A stretch of DNA of 64,000 bases from contig NZ_CP069127.1 of assembly GCF_016811915.1 (NCBI RefSeq), positions 3,571,001 through 3,635,000 of the forward strand, written 5' to 3'. Below the pieces are notes generated by a model. It was not told the DNA's origin, did not search any database, and saw only the letters and a program-made list of their open reading frames with translations. The translations under genes were made by a program, and so were the position numbers. Positions 57,317 to 64,000 of the stretch are shown here, piece by piece (position 1 is the first letter of the stretch; each line of letters opens with the position of its first letter). This stretch comes from Brevibacillus choshinensis (GTDB lineage Bacteria > Bacillota > Bacilli > Brevibacillales > Brevibacillaceae).

Positions 57317-58774
57317 TTATGGACCAAACATTTCTGTCATTTTCACAAAGGTGTAGCCTCTGCTTCGAAGCTTTTGAATCACGATCGGCAACGCCTCTAC
57401 CGTGTGTGTGTCGTCCAGCATGTGTAATAAAATGACGCTTCCGTTCTGTGTTTGCTCCAGGATGGCATTCGTAATCTCGTCTGCTGTCTTGCTCTTGATG
57501 TAGTCGGAAGGATCTACGTCAAAATTCGTAATGGTGTGATAGCCTGTGGCACTAATCGCCTTCAGTGTGCTCTCGTCGAATACACCCGTAGGCGGACGGA
57601 AATACATGGTCGGCTTCTGCTGGATGGCTTCCGTAATGATCTGATGCGCTTTGACGATCTCATCCTGCAGCTGGGCCTGCGTAATTTTCGTCACTACCGG
57701 ATGGGAGTACGTGTGATTCCCCACATCGTGTCCTGCTTCCGCAATGGCCCGAGCGAGATTCGGGTTCCTTTCCACACCATCTGCCCGCAAGAAGAAAGAA
57801 GCTTTGACATGGTACTTGTCCAGGATGTCCAAAATTCTCGTGATGGTGTAATCCGTTCCCCAGTCATCAAAGGACAAGGCGATTTGCTTTTTGCCTGTCT
57901 CTTCTTTATTGACATACCGATAGGAGGACTCATGGTCGTTTAGGTTGACTCGCGCTGCGTCATAGCCACCGATCTGCTGCAGCGGTTTTCTCTCTTTCCC
58001 CCCATGGATCAGCTCGCGCAGAGGAATGAATCGATACCCCACGTCTTCTGCTGCTCGAGCGAGAAGAGAAACATTCTCTACAAGCTGCTTGCTCTCTTCG
58101 GTATCGATTGCAATGACGCCGCCACGATTGATGTATTTCCGCACGTAATGCATTTTTTGAGCGTCCGTTTCCTTCCCCCAATCGTGCAGAAACAGACTGG
58201 AAGAGATGACGGCTTCTTGATCCGCTTGAGCAGCTGCCAAACGGATGTCGTCCGAGTAGTTTCCCGTTTTCGTTCTGACATAGCGAGGGGTGATCCCTGT
58301 TTCCTTTTGGATCACATCCTTGCTCAGTTTGATTTCCGAGTACATTTGATCGTAGGAAAGCTTGGTCAGATCGAGCTGGTTCAACGTGTTGTTCTCAACC
58401 TCATGTCCACGCGAGGCGATTTCCTTTGCCAGATCCGGTTCCTCTGCCACTCTCATGCCGGGTAAAAAGAAAGCAGCCTTCAGATGATACTTGTCCAATT
58501 CATCCAAAAGCTTCTTCATCGTCTCTCTATCTGTCATTCCGTTAAAGGTGAGGGATAGTTCCCGATTGGTGGTATACACAAACGGAAACGCCTTGCTTTT
58601 TTCTCCACTGTAGCGAATGATTTCATGTGTCGTTTTGGATTTTTGCGTACTGTAGCCGACAGTCTGTTCCTCTCCGTGAAAAGGGGCACAGCCGGCTAAC
58701 AAAACAAGCACCATGAATAACGAGAACATGGGAAACCAGTAGTTTTTGCTTCTTTTGCCCGTAGCAGTCTGCAT
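57317..58774 (-). CDS. Tandem NodB polysaccharide deacetylase lipoprotein
   Basis: 485 residues. Lipobox LLAGC (Cys29). It has two NodB homology regions. The first (about 72-260) is degenerate: FNGM replaces FDDG and ENNTLNQ replaces the H-x3-H site. The second (about 296-485) is intact: ALSFDDWGTD (301-305 core), GNHTYSH (354-358 metal histidines), YFRPPTG (393-397), and HMLDD. So one domain is likely catalytic and the other structural or binding. AAGGAG site before the ATG. First gene of the operon. Confidence 0.9.
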   Translation of the reverse strand: MQTATGKRSKNYWFPMFSLFMVLVLLAGCAPFHGEEQTVGYSTQKSKTTHEIIRYSGEKSKAFPFVYTTNRELSLTFNGMTDRETMKKLLDELDKYHLKAAFFLPGMRVAEEPDLAKEIASRGHEVENNTLNQLDLTKLSYDQMYSEIKLSKDVIQKETGITPRYVRTKTGNYSDDIRLAAAQADQEAVISSSLFLHDWGKETDAQKMHYVRKYINRGGVIAIDTEESKQLVENVSLLARAAEDVGYRFIPLRELIHGGKERKPLQQIGGYDAARVNLNDHESSYRYVNKEETGKKQIALSFDDWGTDYTITRILDILDKYHVKASFFLRADGVERNPNLARAIAEAGHDVGNHTYSHPVVTKITQAQLQDEIVKAHQIITEAIQQKPTMYFRPPTGVFDESTLKAISATGYHTITNFDVDPSDYIKSKTADEITNAILEQTQNGSVILLHMLDDTHTVEALPIVIQKLRSRGYTFVKMTEMFGP

Positions 58775-58854
58775 TTGCTTACTCCTTTTTTCCCGTCATG
58801 CCTATGCAATCTCTCGATATTCTAGTGACAAATCCATACCGTTCATGCGTGAAT

Positions 58855-58999
58855 CTAATCAGGCATATGTAATAGGACGATGCTCCCGTTCTTCGTCTGT
58901 TTCAGGATGCCACCCCCGTAGGCGTAGGAGGGCGAAACAGCGTCACCGTCTGCTGTTGGATTGCTTCTGTGATCACACGATGGGCTTTGATCAGTTCAT
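58855..58999 (-). pseudogene. Remnant of a second polysaccharide deacetylase
   Basis: On the minus strand, ELIKAHRVITEAIQQ and FRPPT match the C-terminal part of the neighbouring NodB protein (KAHQIITEAIQQ, YFRPPTG). Then, after a frameshift and a deletion of about 50 residues, ILKQTKNGSIVLLHMPD matches its ILEQTQNGSVILLHMLDD. This is a decayed partial duplicate in the promoter-side flank of the operon. The rest of this 360-bp gap contains no gene. Confidence 0.8.
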
Positions 59000-59092
59000 T
59001 TTACATAATACGACACTATTCGACAATGTTTTTGTGATTTCCCCTGTCGCGCTGACCTAGCCCTCCAGACATGGGAAAATCGATCAGCCAAT

Positions 59093-59130
59093 AAAAAAAG
59101 CCGGCTCCCCACACAAGGGAACTCGACCTT
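59093..59130 (-). terminator. Terminator of DUF1904 gene
   Basis: Imperfect stem between GTCGAGTTCCC and GGGGAGCCGGC arms, followed on the minus strand by CTTTTTTTA. Confidence 0.6.
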
Positions 59131-59136
59131 TTTCAC

Positions 59137-59466
59137 TTACCGAATAGATTTCGCCTGCAACAGCAATCCCTCTTTATAGTAGAGAGAGGGAGACAGCAGG
59201 ATAAAAAAGATATGGGTATTCTCAAATCCATGTGGTTTGAGAATCTCGTGAATCATATAGGCAATCGCATCGTGCTTTTCTTGTTCGCGCTCAAACATCA
59301 TGATTTCGACAGAGTGCGGACTGTTCGTAATTTGTTCGACGAGCAAAAGTTCAATTTTGACTTTTTCTTTCGCAACTTCTGCGATCCGAGCAAATTCATC
59401 GATGATTACGGGAGAAGCTTCCTGCAACCACTCTTTTTCAAACCCTTTAAATCGAAGAAACGGCAA
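59137..59466 (-). CDS. DUF1904 family protein
   Basis: 109 residues. Matches the DUF1904 pattern: short FLRFKGF start, IVDEFARIAEV-type helix, IELLLVEQITN and the PHGFENTHIFFILLSPSLYY end. Structurally a tautomerase-like fold in known members. Starts with TTG (59464-59466) at good spacing from AAGGA. Function unknown. It has no obvious link to its neighbours. Confidence 0.75.
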   Translation of the reverse strand: MPFLRFKGFEKEWLQEASPVIIDEFARIAEVAKEKVKIELLLVEQITNSPHSVEIMMFEREQEKHDAIAYMIHEILKPHGFENTHIFFILLSPSLYYKEGLLLQAKSIR

Positions 59467-59602
59467 GACAATTCCTTCTTTCCCTAGACCTGATCGAAAT
59501 CAAGTCTATAAAATAAGTACTACAGCAATTATAATCATCTAAATAATTGTAGATCAATTAAAAATGTATTAATGAAATTAAAACAGATGAAACAAAAAGG
59601 AA

Positions 59603-59685
59603 GGGCTATATCAGAGAATACTTTCCAGCGTGAAGGTGTGGTGGACGTACCACTGCTGCGGAAGTTACTCAACCAGATATAGCCC
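59603..59685. repeat. 83-bp imperfect palindrome
   Basis: Perfect 10-bp ends GGGCTATATC and GATATAGCCC enclose further pairing (CTTTCC with GGAAG; GTGG with CCAC around TGGACGTA). It could be a MITE-like repeat or a structured RNA. It lies in the otherwise gene-free 59467-59888 gap and is not flanked by a recognisable transposase. Confidence 0.6.
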
Positions 59686-59857
59686 ATGTCTCAGCCCAAT
59701 CGAATGCGAACAATTGCGAATGATCTGTAAAGGATTACATACAGTATAACCCGAAATACTATACTTTATCAAATAAAAAGTTTCTTATAATTCTCATTCT
59801 TCATTCCTTCCCCTTTCACCTGCGCATGATCGGAAGCGTAGAGTAATGGTTGCCCCG

Positions 59858-59892
59858 AAAGAAAAGCCCAATGCATGGCACTGAGCTTTTAG
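59858..59892 (-). terminator. Possible terminator of the ligase gene
   Basis: AAAAGC/GCTTTT arms with inner TCA/TGG pairing, followed by a short T-run on the minus strand, just past the ligase stop. Confidence 0.4.
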
Positions 59893-60626
59893 CGGTTTGT
59901 CGCATTTTGCTCGAGGGTGCATAGCTTTGGAGGAACGTCCACAAAGCCTTGTATGCTCGGTTGCCGCAAGGAATGCCCCTCTCTCCACTCTGCAAATGCA
60001 ATCTTCACGGTGAGCTCAGGCAATAGCCACAGCGATTCCGCAGTACGCGGCGGTCGATTTGCAAATGGCATTTGCGCCGTAACCAGCGGCTGGATCTGCT
60101 CTGTCAGATTCCGCCAGTCTGCCTGGCTCAGCTTGCCTGTACCGGCATGGCCGATATACCAAAAGCGCCCCGCTTCATCAAATAAGCCGAGCATCAAGGC
60201 GTTCACGATGTTGTTCCGCAATGTCACGCCCCCTACTACGGCAACGAGATCCCGATAAAACTTTTTCTTCCTCCAGCGCTGATCCTTTCCATCGATCTGA
60301 TACGTGCTGGTTACGTCTTTGATCATGATCCCTTCCATTCCTTGCGCCTCTACCACCTGATATAACCCTTCGAGGGAAGAGAAGTTTTCCACGAATTGAA
60401 TGTGGGCATTCGGCGTGATGTTCCTGCGCAATAGCTCCTGGCGCTCTTTCAAGGGCAAGGACGTGACCCAGTCGCCATTCAAATAAAGGATGTCAAAAAT
60501 CATATAGGTGATGGGCACGCTTCTTTGCATCTGGGGTACTTTCTCCATACGCCGGAGCCCGTCTCTTCTCATGACTTCATAAAAGGACGGCTTCCCATCC
60601 TCCCCAAGTGCGATGACTTCCCCATC
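59889..60626 (-). pseudogene. ligD: ATP-dependent DNA ligase (LigD-type), C-terminal part only
   Basis: 245 readable residues, from DGEVIALG (ligase motif III) to the end. Later motifs are intact: FDILYLNG (IIIa), EGIMIKD (IV), WRKKKFY (V), then the OB-fold with FWYIGHAGTGKL, and the LigD-type tail EWREGHSLRQPS. Immediately upstream of the DGE codons the frame ends in TAA inside AT-rich DNA, so motif I (the adenylated Lys) and the rest of the N-terminus are missing here. The cut lies at 60626/60627, at the left end of the recombinase element. Ku's partner in end joining, hence probably silent unless the element leaves. Confidence 0.88.
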
Positions 60627-60635
60627 TTATTGGGG
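60620..60635. other. Putative recombinase core/attachment site at element-ligase junction
   Basis: CCCCA-TCTTAT-TGGGG: two 5-bp inverted arms around a 6-bp spacer, exactly at the join between ligase sequence (GATGGGGAAG on the minus strand) and the AT-rich element. This is the shape of a tyrosine-recombinase crossover site. Confidence 0.55.
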
Positions 60636-60881
60636 GTTATTTATTTATTCAACACATACATCATCAAAGTGATTATTCTTAATGGATAAGCTCTCAATTA
60701 TGAACTATTTGCAACCAAATATACATTCAGACTGTTCTTTACATTTCAATATGTGTCATATAGAATCTAGGTTATTAGTTGGAGGATGTGTATATTTATT
60801 GAAGTTTGGACTTTATCTTGATATGACGGTTATTCAAACATGTTATGTGTACTTTATGTTTATAGTTAGGAGAATGAATTA

Positions 60882-62030
60882 TTGGAAGAGTCTATTCAAT
60901 ATAAAACTGTAATTCCTATAAATGGTGATCCTTACAAAACCATTGCTAAGGATGGAATGCCAATCTATCTTGTAAGTGAATATTTGAAGGACTGTCAAAG
61001 GACATCCTCTAAGTTCTCAAATACAGCCTACACATATGTTACAAATCTTCTTCCCTTTTTTCGTTGGCTCGATTCACAGGAACTAACGATAGAAGATATA
61101 ACCCTTCACCATGTGAAAAGTTATATAGAGTTTCTTCGTCAACAAGATTTAACACAACGAACGATAAGGCAATACGGGGGAGCTATACTCCGGTTTATTA
61201 GATGGTGCATGGAGCCTGATGATGCAGAAAAATTATTATATCGGGAAAAAGGTAGACCAATAATATCCAGAGGTTTATTAACCAGTATTAATCGAGGGGA
61301 AATGGCCGGATTAAGGGATTGTCTACCTAAAGTAAGAAGGAATTTGCCAGAAGTTATGAGTCAAGAGGAATTAAATAAGATTAGAGCGTGGATTTCAGAA
61401 ACATATCAAGATGATCCCAAGCTATCTACCTTGTATCGTTGTATTATTGAAGTTTTATTTGGAGCTGCAGTAAGACGAGGGGAATTGTTAGCACTTAGAA
61501 TCGATTCGTTTGATGGTAAAAACTTACTTGTAAAAAACATTCCCGAGAATGAATTTGATGTTTCCACAATAAAGAAAATCGGAGCATCACTAAAGACAGG
61601 TGAAAGGAAGTTACCACTGGACTCTTATACCGCCTATTGGATTCACCGATGGAAAACCGAATGTAGACCTGCTAAGGCTCATCATCTTGGACATGGTTTT
61701 ATGTTTACGAGTCTTCATCCAGATCGTTATGGTCAACCTCTGACAGGAGAGGCATTAAGATGGCTCTTAAACAGGATTAATCACCCACAATATGGTGCAG
61801 GATTAAAACGAAATATTCATCCCCATCTTTTTAGACACACCTGGGCAACGCTTGCAATAGAAGGTGGTGTTTCACTCACATCGATCCAATGGTTTTTGGG
61901 TCATACTAGCCCAAACTCTACACAAATCTATACTCATATCTCTGATCCAACAATAACTATGGAGTTAAACGAGTGGAGAAAACAAAAAGCTTACAAATAC
62001 TTTGGTTTAAATGAGGTAGACAATGATTAG
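60882..62030 (+). CDS. Tyrosine recombinase (TnpA-like)
   Basis: 382 residues. N-terminal SAM-like core-binding domain (residues 20-110, NLLPFFRWLDSQELTIEDI) and a C-terminal catalytic domain with the first Arg in GAAVRRGELLALR, HLFRHTWATLAIEGG (H-x-x-R), GHTSPNSTQIYTH (His and nucleophile Tyr). All five signature residues are readable. Starts with TTG at 60882, about 8 nt after AGGAGA. Its stop overlaps the ATG of the next recombinase, so the two are translationally coupled. Codon use is much more AT-rich than in the neighbouring core genes. Confidence 0.9.
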   Translation: MEESIQYKTVIPINGDPYKTIAKDGMPIYLVSEYLKDCQRTSSKFSNTAYTYVTNLLPFFRWLDSQELTIEDITLHHVKSYIEFLRQQDLTQRTIRQYGGAILRFIRWCMEPDDAEKLLYREKGRPIISRGLLTSINRGEMAGLRDCLPKVRRNLPEVMSQEELNKIRAWISETYQDDPKLSTLYRCIIEVLFGAAVRRGELLALRIDSFDGKNLLVKNIPENEFDVSTIKKIGASLKTGERKLPLDSYTAYWIHRWKTECRPAKAHHLGHGFMFTSLHPDRYGQPLTGEALRWLLNRINHPQYGAGLKRNIHPHLFRHTWATLAIEGGVSLTSIQWFLGHTSPNSTQIYTHISDPTITMELNEWRKQKAYKYFGLNEVDND

Positions 62031-63660
62031 ATATACCAATAGTAGAGGAAGAACTGTAGAATTTCATGATAATAATACATGGGTCTCTTATTATGGTCCT
62101 AATGGCAGTCGACCCAGAACATTTACATTTGTCTTTGATATAATTCCGGTTTCTTGGAGAGCCAAAGTTATGCAAATTCTACGTTCAACATTCGATAAAA
62201 CTACTCCAAGTAATACTTATAACGTTTATAATTCGTTTCGACTCTTTTTCTCATGGTTGGATCAAATAGGTAACCCCTCTTTCGACTCTTTTGACCAGGT
62301 TGATGACATTTTTTGGGGAGCGTTCGATGATTGGTTGGAAGTAACAAGGAAATGTATAATCTCAACTCGCAGGGCCATATTTTATTCTCTTAAAACAGGT
62401 ATTAAGGAATCAATAGATTTGGAGTTGCAAATAGCTACTGGAGTAAGCATATACCATCTTGAAGACATAATGCTTACGCGTTTCAGGAAAGTAAAGCAAC
62501 AGATGATGCTTCAATTGAACGAAAAAGTACTGACAACGAGTGAGTGTGAAATAATATACGCAGTTATCGCACAACAGTATCACGAGGCTCAAAAAGTCAT
62601 CGTTGCACCAATTGGAGAATTACCTCCCGGATTTAAACGAAAAGAAAGAACTGGAAGATATGCTAAAGTACCAGGAAAACTGTTGGAAAGACAGGTGGAT
62701 ATGCTTGCCGTTACAGCTATTTGGTTGGGTCTTACACATGGTATGCGTCCAGAGGAATTTGCAACATGTACATTGGATGATATTATTGTAGACCCTCTTG
62801 GTGCGAACCACAAAATGTATTGCCATGCTGCAAATAAACCATCACGGTACATACCTATACCACAGTTAACATTAGATATCATAAATCTATTCATTCGATT
62901 TACAGAACGCTGCCGAAGGCAGCTAGAAACAGATCTCCTATGTGTAGATTGGGATAATGCTGGACTGCCTAAAAAAGTATCCCTGGCTCACCATTTAAAG
63001 CGTTTTGTTCATAATTTTGATATAAAGGACGACAACGGAAAGCCATTACCTGTTAACATGAAAAATCTTCGGCGCACATTTGGTTCACAAATAGCTTCCT
63101 ATACGAACAATCCAGAATTAGCTAGAAGAATTATGGGGCACGCATATATAAGTACAACAAAAGAACACTATACGCTACAAAGGTTATCTGAGCTCAGTCA
63201 CAATGTATCGAAAGGGTTACGCCTCTTTGCATTACAAATTACAATGAGTTATAAAAGCCCAATTATTGATATAGATGCCGAACGACCAGATATAGCCGAA
63301 AGCTTAAAAAACTCGCCAGACCGTGATCATGAATTTGGAATATGCACGGTCCCCCAAACAACAGACGAATTAGCAAACTCTTGCGCTAGAGCAAGACATT
63401 GTTTTGAATGTGAGTTTCTCGTAGTAGAAACAAAGAAGAGAGAAAACTTCGTCCTCGAAAAGAAACTATACCTTCAGCTCGCAGAGAATGAAGCAGATGA
63501 ACGCATCAAACAACAAAAATTACGTAGAGCTCAACAAGCAGAAGCTTGGATTGTATTGATTGATCAGAAAATAGAAAAACATTTCGATTCTAAAGAGAAG
63601 ATTCAGATTATGGATAAAGAGAATCGTTCACGCCGTAAACGTACTTATTACCGAAAATAA
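62023..63660 (+). CDS. Tyrosine recombinase (TnpB-like)
   Basis: 545 residues. Core-binding domain in the first 250, catalytic domain about 310-420: LTHGMRPEEFATCTLDD (first Arg), MKNLRRTFGSQ (second Arg; the usual His three before it is Lys here), MGHAYISTTKEHYTL (His and nucleophile Tyr). The C-terminal 100 residues add a Cys cluster (CARARHCFECEF) followed by a coiled-coil-like basic helix, as in Tn554 TnpB-type proteins. ATG overlaps the upstream stop by 8 nt; GAGG site. Confidence 0.88.
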   Translation: MIRYTNSRGRTVEFHDNNTWVSYYGPNGSRPRTFTFVFDIIPVSWRAKVMQILRSTFDKTTPSNTYNVYNSFRLFFSWLDQIGNPSFDSFDQVDDIFWGAFDDWLEVTRKCIISTRRAIFYSLKTGIKESIDLELQIATGVSIYHLEDIMLTRFRKVKQQMMLQLNEKVLTTSECEIIYAVIAQQYHEAQKVIVAPIGELPPGFKRKERTGRYAKVPGKLLERQVDMLAVTAIWLGLTHGMRPEEFATCTLDDIIVDPLGANHKMYCHAANKPSRYIPIPQLTLDIINLFIRFTERCRRQLETDLLCVDWDNAGLPKKVSLAHHLKRFVHNFDIKDDNGKPLPVNMKNLRRTFGSQIASYTNNPELARRIMGHAYISTTKEHYTLQRLSELSHNVSKGLRLFALQITMSYKSPIIDIDAERPDIAESLKNSPDRDHEFGICTVPQTTDELANSCARARHCFECEFLVVETKKRENFVLEKKLYLQLAENEADERIKQQKLRRAQQAEAWIVLIDQKIEKHFDSKEKIQIMDKENRSRRKRTYYRK

Positions 63661-63682
63661 TATACTGAGAAGGACATAGAAA

Positions 63683-64000
63683 ATGCGAACGTACATGCTG
63701 CCAGAAGACGTCGGATACAAAGAAAAACAGCATTCATATCCGGAGCAAATGATTAATATCATTGACCTATTTCATTCACATGAAATTTCAAAAGAAGGAA
63801 CCAATTCATTTGAAGGGGACGCATGGGATTTAACTGTATTAGCCGGAACCTCAAAATCAAGAGTAAAAGGAGCCTTTACCGTTAAGTTTGACTCCTTTCA
63901 GGATTGGTCTAAGCCATTCTGTAAGGCATTTATTGCACACCTATTATTCAAGAAATACTCCCCCACTACCTTGGTACGAAATACACTCGAGTTAAAATCG
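63683..64000 (+). CDS. Third recombinase-like gene of the trio, 5' part (cut by window edge)
   Basis: 106 residues visible, open to the window end. ATG at 63683 with AAGGA 10 nt upstream, 22 nt after the TnpB-like gene. The visible part resembles a recombinase core-binding domain (FCKAFIAHLLFKKYSPTTLVRNTL), so a third integrase is likely. A short TnpC-type accessory protein cannot be excluded. Confidence 0.7.
   Translation, partial: MRTYMLPEDVGYKEKQHSYPEQMINIIDLFHSHEISKEGTNSFEGDAWDLTVLAGTSKSRVKGAFTVKFDSFQDWSKPFCKAFIAHLLFKKYSPTTLVRNTLELKS

Larger units (their letters stand above)
60627..64000 (+). mobile_element. Tn554-like/recombinase-trio element (right end beyond window)
   Basis: Abrupt change to AT-rich sequence at 60627. 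It carries three consecutive plus-strand genes: two tyrosine recombinases that overlap by 8 nt and a third gene whose start is here, a layout known from Tn554-family transposons and recombinase-in-trio elements. The first 255 bp hold no convincing gene. The right end and passenger genes are not visible. It interrupts the ligase gene. Confidence 0.8.

Noticed and set aside
60682..60912. A 76-codon plus-strand open frame at the left end of the recombinase element
   Set aside because: No ribosome site, odd composition, and it overlaps the well-supported TTG start of the first recombinase.

Overview
The window looks like the chromosome of a spore-forming, low-to-mid-GC Bacillota, most likely Brevibacillus or a near relative in Paenibacillaceae. 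This is an inference. It rests on the conserved order rsmD-coaD-ylbJ-ylbK-ylbL-yceD-rpmF-fapR-plsX-fab genes-rnc-smc-ftsY-ylxM-ffh-rpsP-khpA-ylqD-rimM-trmD-rplS-lepB-rbgA-rnhB-ylqG-ylqH-sucC-sucD-dprA-topA, on the sporulation protein YlbJ, and on GGAGG-type ribosome binding sites. Nearly everything from 1 to about 47 kb is on the minus strand, so the core operons read from right to left.

Core block, read in the direction of transcription (47.1 kb down to 0). First come rsmD/coaD and the ylbJ-ylbK-ylbL group, then yceD-rpmF, a DeoR-type regulator and an ABC-2 transporter. The lipid block follows: fapR, plsX, fabH, fabD, fabG, acpP and fabF, behind a clear sigma-A promoter with an overlapping FapR operator. 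Next are the RNA and secretion genes rnc, smc, ftsY, ylxM, ffh, rpsP, khpA, rimM, trmD, rplS (with a structured leader), lepB, rbgA and rnhB. The flagellar-related ylqG/ylqH pair and yraN come next, and sucCD, dprA and a 3'-truncated topA end the block.

Accessory block (about 4.7-16.2 kb), lodged between yraN and sucC. It holds a lipoprotein, an AlbA_2-domain protein, an SCP2-like protein, a YbjQ protein, a four-gene cyclic-di-GMP operon (EAL, CBS-GGDEF and two unknown small proteins), a chagasin-type protease inhibitor, YifB/ComM, a lone LspA, two secreted proteins (one built of five Big_2 repeats) and a soluble chemoreceptor.

Right-hand accessory region (47-64 kb). A structured RNA-like stretch with an intrinsic terminator precedes a tiny unrecognised gene and the NHEJ protein Ku. 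thiC follows under a TPP riboswitch with its terminator. A five-gene minus-strand operon (58.8 to 51.2 kb) encodes a tandem-NodB lipoprotein, a UDP-amino-sugar dehydrogenase, a processive glycosyltransferase with a fused PilZ domain, a membrane deacetylase-like protein and a GH18 lipoprotein. This looks like a cyclic-di-GMP-controlled exopolysaccharide system and is the best candidate here for an under-described pathway.

At the right edge an ATP-dependent DNA ligase gene (LigD-type, the Ku partner) is cut exactly at its DGE motif by an AT-rich element carrying three consecutive genes, two clear tyrosine recombinases and a third cut by the window edge. The junction forms a recombinase-like core site, CCCCA-TCTTAT-TGGGG. 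Whether this is simple inactivation or a developmentally excised intervening element is the most interesting open question here.
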